From NCBI RefSeq assembly GCF_049852125.1, contig NZ_CP187532.1, forward strand, positions 1,922,001-1,986,000: a DNA stretch of 64,000 bases. The letters are read 5' to 3'. Below are positions 50,260 through 59,113 of this stretch, in pieces (position 1 is the stretch's first letter; each line of letters begins with the position of its first letter). This DNA comes from Senimuribacter sp049852125 (GTDB lineage: Bacteria > Bacillota > Clostridia > Peptostreptococcales > Anaerovoracaceae). A model generated the notes under the pieces. That model was not told the DNA's origin and ran no database searches. It saw only the letters and a program-made list of their open reading frames with translations. The position numbers were made by a program, and so were the translations under genes.

Positions 50260-50989
50260 AATCGTCCGTTCTTCCAAATACCTTTTGATCAAGCCATTCA
50301 TATAATCGCTTGAAAATTATATAACCGGAAACATGCCGGCTCAGTGCAAAGCAACCCAAAGCGATGGTTATACCTCCCAGAATATCCACCAGATAATGCT
50401 GCTTAGTAAACTGCGTTGAAGCGAAAATCAGTACTGCGAAAATCAGCGTAGACTGCCGATACCACAGCGGAATCCTATCACACTTTTTAATACCCAGATA
50501 ACACATCAAACTAGCCAGGCAATGTATGGAAGGAAACAAATCCAACGGCTGATCTAAAGTATAGATCATACGCATAGCCCAGTCCCAGAATCCGTCCCCC
50601 ACAATCTCCGGACGAATATTGGTAGTCGGGTATAGAATAAAGATTACACCGCAAACAGTCCTGCTCAGCATATCGGCAAACACAAAACGAAACCAGTCGT
50701 CTCTGTTGTTCTCTCTTGCCGCAAGCACATAACTGACGATCCAAAAGATATAGCTCAGTACGTAAATGGACACCCACGCAGGCTGAAACGGCACCATTCT
50801 ATCCAGATCAGTGGTGAGATCATGGAGTTGAAGATTCAACCCATAAATCACTCTCTGGGTAACCCAATAAACCGCACAATTCCAAATGAAACACCCAATC
50901 AAAGAAAAGAACGCATATCGGGGAATCCATCTTTCCACGTGCGTTCTATACAAAATCCGCAGGCTTCTGTTTCCATTGTCTTCTCCCAT
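50234..50989 (-). CDS. PAP2-family membrane phosphatase
   Basis: A 251-residue protein with six membrane segments. PAP2 motifs: a RPEIVGDGF region, LFPSIHCLASLM (central S-x-H) and TKQHYLVDILGGI (final His-Asp). It leads the phospholipid operon. It may supply diacylglycerol or recycle undecaprenyl diphosphate. It is a different paralogue from the PAP2 gene at 26853. Confidence 0.85.
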   Translation of the reverse strand: MGEDNGNRSLRILYRTHVERWIPRYAFFSLIGCFIWNCAVYWVTQRVIYGLNLQLHDLTTDLDRMVPFQPAWVSIYVLSYIFWIVSYVLAARENNRDDWFRFVFADMLSRTVCGVIFILYPTTNIRPEIVGDGFWDWAMRMIYTLDQPLDLFPSIHCLASLMCYLGIKKCDRIPLWYRQSTLIFAVLIFASTQFTKQHYLVDILGGITIALGCFALSRHVSGYIIFKRLYEWLDQKVFGRTDDYEEKENIA

Positions 50990-51094
50990 AAGCTATACCC
51001 CCCCATAGGAATTTCACTATACATTATATCGTACAGCCTTTTGCAATGCAAGATTCTTAAGAAAAACTAAGAAATATTTAAGATTTACCCTCCT

Positions 51095-52033
51095 TTATCT
51101 CCACATACTGTCAAAAGATATCTGCAGGTCAATCCAACTCTCCTGCTTCGCAGCCTTCACAATATCTCCGTCCATGAAATCACCTACGAGAAACGGTGAC
51201 AGTGGATCGTGCCGCCGCATATTGGCTTCTACAGTTTCTCTGTCGTAATTTGCATAGCAATACGAACAGCCATGACCACATGTATTATAAGCGCCGATAT
51301 CGCTGCCCAAAATACAACTGCAGCTTTCGCGAGTTTGAGATGTCTTCGGAACGCGCAACGGCAATCCCACAGCCCGTTCTAGAATTTCTTTCGTCTGGCA
51401 TCCGCTGCAGTCGGCGCCTAAATCTGCCAGCTCCTCTCCTTCAGCACAGGGTCGAACCACCATATCGTATCGCGCCGCAATCTCAATGAAAGCCTTCCCC
51501 AAAGCCAGTCTATCCTCCTTCGCAACTACCTTTCCCTCCGGAAAATTGCGTTTGGTCTTCTCATAAAGATCCAAAAAACTGATTACGCAATGATCCGTAT
51601 ATCCAGCCAACTGGGCCGCCAGATGTTCAAAAGCCTTCACGTGAAACTCCTGATCATATTTTTCAGTTAAAAAAACAGGGTCATACCGCCAGGAAACACA
51701 ACGGCTTCCCAATCGTTCAGATAATTGACAAAAAGCATCCATCACCCTTCCCGCTTCCGGCACATACGGCTCAATATCCTTTCCGTACGGTGTAATCGTC
51801 ACCGCCCAATATTGATGATATTCTGCCAGCCTGGCAAGGCCTGAAAGCATAGGCTCTGGATTCTTTGTACAAAACGCAATACAGTCCACTAAAGATGGAT
51901 TCAGCAGGTAACGGGTTACCTGCTGGGGATGATAAGGATTTCGTACAAGTACGTTGCCTTCCTCTATTCTATTGTAAAACCATCGGCTGTAAAAAGCCGG
52001 TATATCCGTTCTGTTTCCGGTATTTATAATCAT
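51095..52033 (-). CDS. DUF1848 family protein
   Basis: A 312-residue protein. The DUF1848 signature is visible: INTGNRTDIPAFYSRWFYNR at the start, VDCIAFCTKNPEPML, CVSWRYDPVFL, and near the C-terminus CSCILGSDIGAYNTCGHGCSYCYANY, whose CxxxCxxC suggests an Fe-S cluster like radical-SAM enzymes. Function unknown. It overlaps the nucleoid-protein gene by 4 bases. Confidence 0.88.
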   Translation of the reverse strand: MIINTGNRTDIPAFYSRWFYNRIEEGNVLVRNPYHPQQVTRYLLNPSLVDCIAFCTKNPEPMLSGLARLAEYHQYWAVTITPYGKDIEPYVPEAGRVMDAFCQLSERLGSRCVSWRYDPVFLTEKYDQEFHVKAFEHLAAQLAGYTDHCVISFLDLYEKTKRNFPEGKVVAKEDRLALGKAFIEIAARYDMVVRPCAEGEELADLGADCSGCQTKEILERAVGLPLRVPKTSQTRESCSCILGSDIGAYNTCGHGCSYCYANYDRETVEANMRRHDPLSPFLVGDFMDGDIVKAAKQESWIDLQISFDSMWR

Positions 52034-53028
52034 CGATTTACAATCTTTCCTATATTTTTCAGCTGAATCGAAATTGTCCCATCCGCATGATTGATGAACT
52101 CCACATATCTGCTATTCTCCAAATACTCTGTAGGAATTTTAATTTCAATGCCCGTATCAGTTTTAATTTTATGACTGCGAATGCTTTTAACCACCTTCGG
52201 ATTTTCCACAGTAATCTTCGGTGGCATATCCGCTTCCATAGCCTTCTGCCGAAAGGTGCTTTTCATCTGGTCATTCTCCCGAAACACCTCTTCACAGATA
52301 TCTGACGGTGTAAATGGTACGTTTTGCTCCGCGCTTTCAATAATGCAGCTCTTTGCTCTGGCTGCTGCAATCGCCGGATTAGCCCCATATTCCTCCGCAA
52401 CCTGCCCTGCGATCTTTCTGATCGTTCTCACAGTGTCTCTGTCAGATTGTCCATACACGCATTGCAGAACCTTATCCGGCAATACTTGTATTTCTTCGCC
52501 GCAGATAGCTCGTTTTCTGTCGCACAGAAAGATGCGGAAGCTTTCCAGATCAATCAGCGCATAACTGGAAATCTTCTGACTGGTATTAGGCAGCAGCGTA
52601 AAATAGCGAATAATTTTATTCGCCACTCCGTCCTGACCGTTCTCTACCTGATGGGTATAAGCAATCTTGTTTGGCAACAGCAAAAGTCCCACATATTCCC
52701 GGCTTTCTTCAGTAAACTGGCAGACCAAAAAGTCCATGGATTCCGGCTCGTCAGCCTGTGAAACCTGATCATAGAGTAAATTTCCTACCGCTGTAGAAAA
52801 CTCCGTAAAGTCAATACCCTCCTGAATATACCTCTGCAAAGTCTGCCTAAAAATGCTGTATTCCTGAAACTCGCCTTCCTTCTTCCCGCCATCCTCCAGG
52901 ATACGAGACAGATGTTTCTCAATAAACTCCGCGGTTCCATAGTCAGAGAGCTCCAGCTCCTTCTGCGAAAAGACGCAGATGTCAGAATTAAAGTCCATAA
53001 TGTGCAGGATAGCTTTTCTGATAATCAT
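52030..53028 (-). CDS. Nucleoid-associated protein (YejK/NdpA family)
   Basis: A 332-residue protein of the 37-kDa nucleoid-associated family. Typical parts are an N-terminal IIRKAILHIMDFNSD, a central MDFLVCQFTEESREYVGLLLL, and C-terminal NPKVVKSIRSHKIKTDTGIEIKIPTEY. The family binds DNA in the bacterial nucleoid. In this position it is likely co-transcribed with DUF1848. GGAGGG lies before the ATG. Confidence 0.85.
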   Translation of the reverse strand: MIIRKAILHIMDFNSDICVFSQKELELSDYGTAEFIEKHLSRILEDGGKKEGEFQEYSIFRQTLQRYIQEGIDFTEFSTAVGNLLYDQVSQADEPESMDFLVCQFTEESREYVGLLLLPNKIAYTHQVENGQDGVANKIIRYFTLLPNTSQKISSYALIDLESFRIFLCDRKRAICGEEIQVLPDKVLQCVYGQSDRDTVRTIRKIAGQVAEEYGANPAIAAARAKSCIIESAEQNVPFTPSDICEEVFRENDQMKSTFRQKAMEADMPPKITVENPKVVKSIRSHKIKTDTGIEIKIPTEYLENSRYVEFINHADGTISIQLKNIGKIVNR

Positions 53029-53039
53029 TCGTCCCTCCT

Positions 53040-55301
53040 CTACAGTTTGGTAAACTCGGTATAAATTGCCTGTACAGCTGAAATATAATCAGATTCATCC
53101 ACACCGAGCAGCATGTTGATCTTTTCTGATCCGTGATCGATCAGGCGAATATTAATCTTTCTGCTGGCCAACGCGCTGAGCACCTTTACCGCGACGCCGG
53201 GACCGGTAAACAGTTCCCGTCCTACTACAGCAATCATCGCGATATCCTTTGTCAGAGTCACTGTAGCTGTACCGCTGTGTTCCTTAATCCTTTCGATCAA
53301 AACATCTTCGCATTCATCAATTTCTGCCTGTCGCACCACAATTGTCAGAGAGTCGATACCCGACAAAAGATTTTTAATAGAGATCCCTCTCGTTGAAAAC
53401 AGTTCCAAAATCTCCGCCCTCAGCTCTGGCTGTTCACTGAATCCCGGCTTTTCCACCACAATCGTAGTAAAGCCCTTTTTCCCTGAAATACCGGAAATAG
53501 ACAATCTGCTCTGATAGTAATCCGCATTCTTTACGATCATCGTTCCGCTATCCTCCGGACGGTTAGTATTTCTGATGTTAATAGGAATTTCAAGCTTAAC
53601 TACCGGGAACACAGCGGCCTCATGCATAACGGCAGCGCCCATATAAGACAGCTCCCGCAGCTCCTTATATGTAATGACCGGCACAGCCAAAGGATTGTCC
53701 ACGATGCGAGGATCAGCTATAAGAAAACCGGAAACATCCGTCCAGTTTTCATAAATATCCGCGCCTACGGCCGCCGCGACAATAGCGCCGGTAATATCGG
53801 AACCGCCTCTGGAAAAGGCTTTAATTGAGCCATCAGGCAGACTGCCGTAAAAACCGGGAATTACTGCACGTCCGGCCTTTGTCAGAAGGCCTCCCAACAC
53901 TTCTTTGGTCTTGACTTCGTCATAATTTCCTTTCTCGTCCATCCAGATAGCGCCCTGCGCATCGATAAAGTCAAAGCCTGTCAGTTCTGCCATAATACGG
54001 CCGTTAAGATACTCGCCGCGGCTGACAATATAATCGTACTGATCAGGATCGCCGATAGCCTCCGCGATTCTGGCAAACTCTGCATCCACATCCAAAGTAA
54101 CGCCAAGACCGCGAACCATGACCTTATACCGTGACTGTATCTTTAACAGAATTTCCTCTGCCTCAGTTCTCGGCTTCTCCGCGCACTGAATCAACAGATC
54201 TGTTACTTTCTGGTCCTCTTTCGAACGTTTGCCGGGCGCGCTGACTACGACAAAATGCCGCGATGAGTCCTCTTTAACAATAGCGGCTGCCTTGCGGAAC
54301 TGCTCAGCATCGGCAAGAGATGTGCCGCCAAATTTAGCCACCTTGCAATCCGCTTTTTCTCTAAAGATGTCTGCTACAGATTCGTCGTCTATCTGATTGA
54401 TATCATACTGTGTAGTCTGATATACGAAATAATTAAGCCAATTTGAGTACAACAGGTTAGCGCAAGAGCGCCACTTAACCACCGGTTCTTTGGTATCATC
54501 ATCGTTCGGGAAATAATTGCATGGAATCTCCGGATGAATACCTGCGTTCTTATCACGCACGTATTCTTTCAGCAGCGTATCCGCATCGTATTCAGAATGA
54601 CCCATGACAAATATCTGCCGGTCATTTTCCGATTTTACAGCAAAAACACCTGCCTCATCAGAGCTGGAAATCACCTTCAATTCCGGCACTGCTTCAATAT
54701 CCTCACGATTGACAGTGGTATTTCTTGAATGCGGCACGTAAAATTCATCATCAAAGCCGCGGAACAGCATGCCTTTTTTGTAGTCCAGCCGATGCTTAAA
54801 TACGCCGGACAGCTTCTTTGGCAAAGTATGCTTCTGAATGCCATAATGATAATATAACCCGGCCTGCGCACCCCAACAAATATGAAACGTACTGTGAACG
54901 TGACGTTTGGACCACTCCATAATTTCACACAGCTCGTCCCAGTAATCCACTTCCTCAAATTCCATCAGTTCTACCGGCGCTCCGGTAATAATCATACCAT
55001 CGTAAAATTTATCTTTAACCTGATCAAAGGTTTTGTAGAACGCAATCATATGTTCTTCTGATGTATTGGACGCTTTATGGGTGCCGGTCTGCAGCAGCTC
55101 CAGCTCCACCTGCAGCGGTGTATTTCCCAGAAGTCTGGTCAGCTGCGTTTCCGTATCGATCTTGGTCGGCATCAAATTCAGGATTAGAATCTGCAACGGT
55201 CTGATGTCCTGCGTCATAGCTCTGGTATCCGTCATCACGAATACGTTTTCCTGCGTTAAGGTCTCGATAGCCGGTAAATTATTAGGCACTTTAATTGGCA
55301 T
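53040..55301 (-). CDS. Fusion of homoserine O-acyltransferase (MetA) and aspartokinase
   Basis: A single 753-residue frame. Residues 1 to about 302 are a complete MetA: Cys142 (FHICWGAQA), His235 and Glu237 (MGHSEYD) of the active site. Residue 111 is Glu (GAPVE), the residue that in studied homologues favours acetyl-CoA over succinyl-CoA. Residues about 319-753 are a complete aspartokinase: KFGGTSLADA at 323, SRGEYLNGRIMA, FSRGGSDITGA and two C-terminal ACT domains (about 600-753). A linker of about 16 residues joins them without any in-frame start. The protein would catalyse the first step of the aspartate pathway and the committing step to methionine. TTGCAA/CATAAT promoter upstream. Confidence 0.93.
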   Translation of the reverse strand: MPIKVPNNLPAIETLTQENVFVMTDTRAMTQDIRPLQILILNLMPTKIDTETQLTRLLGNTPLQVELELLQTGTHKASNTSEEHMIAFYKTFDQVKDKFYDGMIITGAPVELMEFEEVDYWDELCEIMEWSKRHVHSTFHICWGAQAGLYYHYGIQKHTLPKKLSGVFKHRLDYKKGMLFRGFDDEFYVPHSRNTTVNREDIEAVPELKVISSSDEAGVFAVKSENDRQIFVMGHSEYDADTLLKEYVRDKNAGIHPEIPCNYFPNDDDTKEPVVKWRSCANLLYSNWLNYFVYQTTQYDINQIDDESVADIFREKADCKVAKFGGTSLADAEQFRKAAAIVKEDSSRHFVVVSAPGKRSKEDQKVTDLLIQCAEKPRTEAEEILLKIQSRYKVMVRGLGVTLDVDAEFARIAEAIGDPDQYDYIVSRGEYLNGRIMAELTGFDFIDAQGAIWMDEKGNYDEVKTKEVLGGLLTKAGRAVIPGFYGSLPDGSIKAFSRGGSDITGAIVAAAVGADIYENWTDVSGFLIADPRIVDNPLAVPVITYKELRELSYMGAAVMHEAAVFPVVKLEIPINIRNTNRPEDSGTMIVKNADYYQSRLSISGISGKKGFTTIVVEKPGFSEQPELRAEILELFSTRGISIKNLLSGIDSLTIVVRQAEIDECEDVLIERIKEHSGTATVTLTKDIAMIAVVGRELFTGPGVAVKVLSALASRKINIRLIDHGSEKINMLLGVDESDYISAVQAIYTEFTKL

Positions 55302-55357
55302 ATGTAAAATTCCTCCTGTTTCGGTTGAATATCTCTACAATTTATTGTACTTGTTAT

Positions 55358-55386
55358 ATTATGCGCTAAAATCTATGCGGTTGCAA
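55358..55386 (-). promoter_or_regulatory. Promoter of the metA-aspartokinase gene
   Basis: On the minus strand TTGCAA (55386-55381) and CATAAT (55363-55358) are 17 bp apart. The leader to the ATG is about 50 nt, with AGGAGG. It is too short for a SAM or lysine riboswitch. Confidence 0.65.
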
Positions 55387-55452
55387 GGAAATTTTCCTTC
55401 ACAGAGCCAGATGTTACTATTATAATGAGAGTAATACAGGAGGATACTACAA

Positions 55453-55767
55453 ATGGAAAGATACGATTCGGACGAGTTTGCCGCCCGCGTTTATGATATC
55501 GTCAAACAGATACCCTTTGGTAAAGTGGCTTCTTACGGACAAATTGCTCTGCTGGCAGGATATCCCCGCCGCGCTCGTCTAGTTGGACGCGTCATGAGGG
55601 ACTGTCCTGATGGTCTGCCCTGGCATCGGGTCATTCGCTCTGACGGCGCTGTCGCGGAAGGTGTATCGCGAAATCTATGCAAACAGTTGTTGTTAGCTGA
55701 AGGCGTCTTTTTTCTTCCAAACGGCAAAGTGGACATGGGGCAATTCCGATGGGAGCGGCAATGGTAG
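55453..55767 (+). CDS. Alkyltransferase-like DNA-binding protein
   Basis: A 104-residue member of the MGMT family. It has the HTH (VASYGQIALLAGYPRRARLVG) and the PWHRVIRSDG box, but the active-site Cys of PCHR is a Trp (LPWHRV), so it cannot accept an alkyl group. This is the hallmark of ATL proteins, which bind O6-alkylguanine and feed the lesion to nucleotide excision repair. uvrC is elsewhere in the window. AGGAGG precedes the start. Confidence 0.9.
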   Translation: MERYDSDEFAARVYDIVKQIPFGKVASYGQIALLAGYPRRARLVGRVMRDCPDGLPWHRVIRSDGAVAEGVSRNLCKQLLLAEGVFFLPNGKVDMGQFRWERQW

Positions 55768-55782
55768 AGTTTTGGACAACAG

Positions 55783-55826
55783 AAAAGTCTGATGCGGACC
55801 ATAAGCCGGCCCGACCAGACTTTTCT
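55783..55826. terminator. Bidirectional terminator between ATL and the PurF-like gene
   Basis: AAAAGTCTG and CAGACTTTT are the arms of a hairpin with a GC-rich 24-base loop, and T-runs follow on both strands. Confidence 0.75.
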
Positions 55827-55833
55827 CCTTTTC

Positions 55834-57243
55834 TTATTCCTTGCCGTTCCAGCAATAAGTACACAATTTGTTATGCGGCAGGCCTGTCGCATCCAACATA
55901 TCGTCTAAGCGATTAAACCGCAAGGTGGTAAATCCCATTTCTTTACGAATCTCATCTACCATCTTTTCATATTTTTCGCTTTCCGGATCGGCGTATTCCT
56001 GCAGTAATTTCTCATCAGCAGCGTTGCCGTTTTCCAAACGAGCAATGACTCTGCGAGTGATCAAATCCATCTCCGATGTAGAACGGGAAAAGTTCAGATA
56101 CTTACAGCTATACAGAAGCGGCGGACAGGCTGGGCGAACATGAACAGCCTTTGCCCCGCATTGATACAGAAACTCTACCGTTTCTCTCAGCTGCGTACCT
56201 CTAACTATGGAATCGTCGATCAAAATCATAGTCTTATCTTCGATGAGATCATTAACCGCCAGCAATTTCATCTTAGCGATCAGATCACGTTTGCTCTGGA
56301 TCGTCGGCATGAAGGATCGCGGCCAAGTCGGCGTATATTTTATAAACGGTCTGGAGTATGGAATGCCGGACTCGTTAGCATACCCTACAGCATGCGCGAT
56401 ACCCGAATCAGGTACACCAGCTACAATATCTGCTTCTACATCATCCCTCTGCGCCATCTTAGTACCGCAGATATTCCGCATCTTTTCTACTGATAAGCCT
56501 TCGTAAGCGCTGGCAGGATAACCATAATATACCCACAGGAAAGTACAGATCTTCATTTCCTCATTAGGGTTCATCAAGGTTACGCAATTCTTATCATTGA
56601 TAACTACGATCTCTCCCGGTCCCAGTTCCTTATAATCACTGTAGCCCAAATTCTTATACGCGAAATTTTCAAAGGATACGCAGAACGCGTCTTCTTTCTT
56701 TCCCACAACAATCGGCGTCCTTCCGTACTTATCGCGCGCAGCATAGATTCCAGCCTGATTCATAACAAGAACGGACAATGAACCCTCTACAGATTCCAAT
56801 GCGTAATGGATTCCCTCTATCATATTTTCTTTTTGGTTAATCAAAGCGGCGACCAGCTCTGTAGCGTTAACTTCCCCGCCGCTCATCTCCAGAAAATGAG
56901 CATGTCCCGTATCAAAAAGTCCTTGCACCAGTGAATCACTGTTATTGATTTTTCCGACAGTTGTCAAGGCATAAGTACCGTGATGCGAACGGATAATCAA
57001 AGGCTGCGGCTCATAGTCAGAAATACAGCCGATACCCATCGTTCCATGCATATCGTTGACTTCTCTGTCAAACTTCGTTCTAAAAGGTGCATTCTCTATA
57101 TTGTGAATCGATCTATTGAATTTTCCATTGCCGTATACGGCCATACCGCCTCGACGAGTTCCCAAATGAGAATGATAGTCAATACCAAAAAATAAATCAA
57201 AGACACAGTCTTGCTGTGCCGCTACGCCAAAAAAACCGCCCAT
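55834..57243 (-). CDS. PurF-like amidophosphoribosyltransferase lacking the N-terminal Cys
   Basis: A 469-residue protein. The start at 57243 (MGGFFGV) has AAGGAG 7 nt upstream and aligns with MCGIFG of PurF. Thus the residue that should be the glutaminase Cys is Gly2. Other glutamine-site motifs are also replaced (GTMGIGCISDYEPQP instead of a GHxRY box, VGKINN instead of HNGNL). The phosphoribosyltransferase domain is intact: MILIDDSIVRGTQLRE is the PRPP loop. C-terminal CTYCWNG resembles the metal or Fe-S end of the Bacillus-type enzyme. It may use free ammonia or be a non-purine paralogue. No pur genes are nearby. Confidence 0.85.
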   Translation of the reverse strand: MGGFFGVAAQQDCVFDLFFGIDYHSHLGTRRGGMAVYGNGKFNRSIHNIENAPFRTKFDREVNDMHGTMGIGCISDYEPQPLIIRSHHGTYALTTVGKINNSDSLVQGLFDTGHAHFLEMSGGEVNATELVAALINQKENMIEGIHYALESVEGSLSVLVMNQAGIYAARDKYGRTPIVVGKKEDAFCVSFENFAYKNLGYSDYKELGPGEIVVINDKNCVTLMNPNEEMKICTFLWVYYGYPASAYEGLSVEKMRNICGTKMAQRDDVEADIVAGVPDSGIAHAVGYANESGIPYSRPFIKYTPTWPRSFMPTIQSKRDLIAKMKLLAVNDLIEDKTMILIDDSIVRGTQLRETVEFLYQCGAKAVHVRPACPPLLYSCKYLNFSRSTSEMDLITRRVIARLENGNAADEKLLQEYADPESEKYEKMVDEIRKEMGFTTLRFNRLDDMLDATGLPHNKLCTYCWNGKE

Positions 57244-57518
57244 TTTCTTCTCCTTATTCATTTATTGTTCGTGTTTTTGCTAATATTTTTAGCTTAAAAG
57301 CCAAAAACGTTCAGCACATGTATGTATTCTATCACAAATCTTCGACACTTTCCATAGGAAATTACTTTAAATCACAGAAAACACAAAAAAGTTTTCTTTT
57401 TCTTTCTTCCGCGCGCCATCTTCTTTTTCTTATCAGCAAAATGTTCGTCTTTTCTCTTGCACAGTCCTCACCTTTGCAATATAATGATACTATTCATTAT
57501 CATCCACAGGAGGACAAC

Positions 57519-57824
57519 ATGAAACAGAACAAACAAAAAGAAATAGAAATAAAATTGAATGAAATCATAGAAAAGGACATCAATCCACAGCTCAGCTCCC
57601 ATATGGGCGGCGCGCTGCTCAGCGCTTTCGAGGATGGTATCGCGTACATCCAGTTTACCGGCAGCTGCCGGGGCTGCTACGCCGCTGACGACACCCTGAA
57701 AAATATCGTAAAGCCTGCTTTAATGAATAAAATCCCACAGTTAAAAGACGTAGTAATCGATGATTCCGTCAGTGAGGATCTTTTGGATTTTGCCCGTTCC
57801 CTGCTCCGCGGAGGTGACAAATAA
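57519..57824 (+). CDS. NifU C-terminal-domain Fe-S scaffold protein
   Basis: A 101-residue protein. The start at 57519 (MKQNKQKE) follows AGGAGG. The NifU domain is recognised by INPQLSSHMGGALLSAF and the CRGCYAAD Cys pair, which binds a transient [4Fe-4S] cluster. It lies 1 base from the next gene (TAATG overlap) and forms an operon with a Cys-rich protein that may be its partner. Confidence 0.88.
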   Translation: MKQNKQKEIEIKLNEIIEKDINPQLSSHMGGALLSAFEDGIAYIQFTGSCRGCYAADDTLKNIVKPALMNKIPQLKDVVIDDSVSEDLLDFARSLLRGGDK

Positions 57825-58063
57825 TGCATATCGGCGTTAAATTCTGCGGCGGCTGCAATCCGCGCTATGACCGCCGCGCCTATTACGAATCCATGATCAA
57901 AAGACATCCGTCTCACGCTTTCTCCATTGCAGAGGAAGGCGGCTTTTATGACTGTCTTCTCGTCATCGGCGGATGTTCCAGCTGCTGCGCCTCTCATGAC
58001 GAGTATCGCTATAATAAACTGATCAAAGTGTGGGATGCTTCTGATCAGCCCGAATTTGCGTAA
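57824..58063 (+). CDS. Small Cys-rich CGGC-type protein
   Basis: A 79-residue protein that begins MHIGVKFCGGCNPRYDRRAY and later has GGCSSCCASHDEY. The CGGCNPxYDR start is found in small Firmicutes proteins of unknown function and recalls metal-binding CGGC proteins. Its ATG overlaps the stop of the NifU gene (TAATG), so it is translationally coupled. An Fe-S or redox role is suggested by the context alone. Confidence 0.7.
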   Translation: MHIGVKFCGGCNPRYDRRAYYESMIKRHPSHAFSIAEEGGFYDCLLVIGGCSSCCASHDEYRYNKLIKVWDASDQPEFA

Positions 58064-58071
58064 GATATCGT

Positions 58072-58109
58072 ACAGAGAGTTTCATTTTATTGAAGCTCTC
58101 TGTTATTTT
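58072..58109 (+). terminator. Terminator after the NifU operon
   Basis: ACAGAGAG and CTCTCTGT form an 8-bp stem with a 16-base loop, followed by TATTTT. Confidence 0.75.
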
Positions 58110-58114
58110 CCCCC

Positions 58115-59011
58115 CTATATATCAAGATCTTCGTCAGTAACGATACCCTCCGCCACAATATCGGTCGGCCCTGTCAAGTATATCTCCTTTTTATCATTTA
58201 CACATTGGATATCAATACGAAGCTCTCCTCCCGGAACAATGACACGCACATCTTTCCCGTCACTTTCATCTGATTCCATTAAAGTGGCGACAACAGAGCC
58301 GGTTCCCGTTCCGCAGGCCAGAGTAAAGTCTTCCACGCCACGCTCATAGGTCAACTCCACCAGCCGGTTATCCCCAGCCTTATCATAGAAGTTCACATTG
58401 GCGCCTTTCGTAAATGTGGAATCATATCTTAGCTTTTGTCCTAATTCATAGAGCCTTCCAAGAAGCGGGTCGTCATGCATGCGGCCAGAAAGTATCTTAT
58501 CCTCGATATCCTCGCCTTCATCAAAAAGCGCGCAGAGCCCCTCATATCTCAGCACAGCGTGAGGAATCCCCGGATCGCCCAGCTCAACGTAGGAATATGT
58601 ATAGGTACGACCAGAAACAGTAATCTCTTGCTTCAGCGCAATCTTACTGATCTCATTGAGCCTAACCGTATACATCCTGGCGCTCTGCCGTTTTCCGATG
58701 ACCATACCTGCTGTAGTCTCTATCCTCTGCCTATCTCCTGCCAGACCCTTTTCAAAGCCATATCTGGCAATACACCGAGCGCCATTGCCGCACATTTCGC
58801 CTACGCTGCCGTCCGCGTTAAAAAAGCGCATTCTGTAATCACCGCCCTGCTCTGGAAAATCTACCGCCATAAGCCCGTCAGCGCCAACAGAAAACCTTCT
58901 TCTGCAAAGGCTTTTCGCCAAATAACTCAATTGTTCCGACGATAAACCTTCCTCCATATTGTTAATAATGATAAAATCATTACCTGCTCCGTGCATTTTT
59001 GTAAAATTCAT
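58115..59011 (-). CDS. dapF: Diaminopimelate epimerase
   Basis: A 298-residue enzyme. The start at 59011 (MNFTKMHGAGNDF) follows AGAGGA. Catalytic cysteines: Cys74 in EMCGNGARC and the second in TLACGTGTGS. It interconverts LL- and meso-diaminopimelate for lysine and peptidoglycan. It thus draws on the aspartate pathway whose entry enzyme is the fusion protein at 53040. Confidence 0.96.
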   Translation of the reverse strand: MNFTKMHGAGNDFIIINNMEEGLSSEQLSYLAKSLCRRRFSVGADGLMAVDFPEQGGDYRMRFFNADGSVGEMCGNGARCIARYGFEKGLAGDRQRIETTAGMVIGKRQSARMYTVRLNEISKIALKQEITVSGRTYTYSYVELGDPGIPHAVLRYEGLCALFDEGEDIEDKILSGRMHDDPLLGRLYELGQKLRYDSTFTKGANVNFYDKAGDNRLVELTYERGVEDFTLACGTGTGSVVATLMESDESDGKDVRVIVPGGELRIDIQCVNDKKEIYLTGPTDIVAEGIVTDEDLDI

Positions 59012-59083
59012 GTTTGTTCCTCTTAATCTTTCTACGCGTGTTTTCCACTTACCAGTGACCACATGCAAACATTACAAAATGAA

Positions 59084-59106
59084 AAAACTGCCCATCGGAC
59101 AGTTTT
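59084..59106 (-). terminator. Terminator hairpin next to the tRNA-like element
   Basis: AAAACTG and CAGTTTT with a GGGC/CCC-type interior make a hairpin with a T-run on the minus strand. A near-copy of this hairpin (59279-59302) follows tRNA-fMet. Confidence 0.65.
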
Positions 59107-59113
59107 CTATCTT

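Noticed and set aside
55302..55357. SAM or lysine riboswitch before the MetA-aspartokinase gene
   Set aside because: The leader is only about 50 nt and contains no conserved core or terminator.
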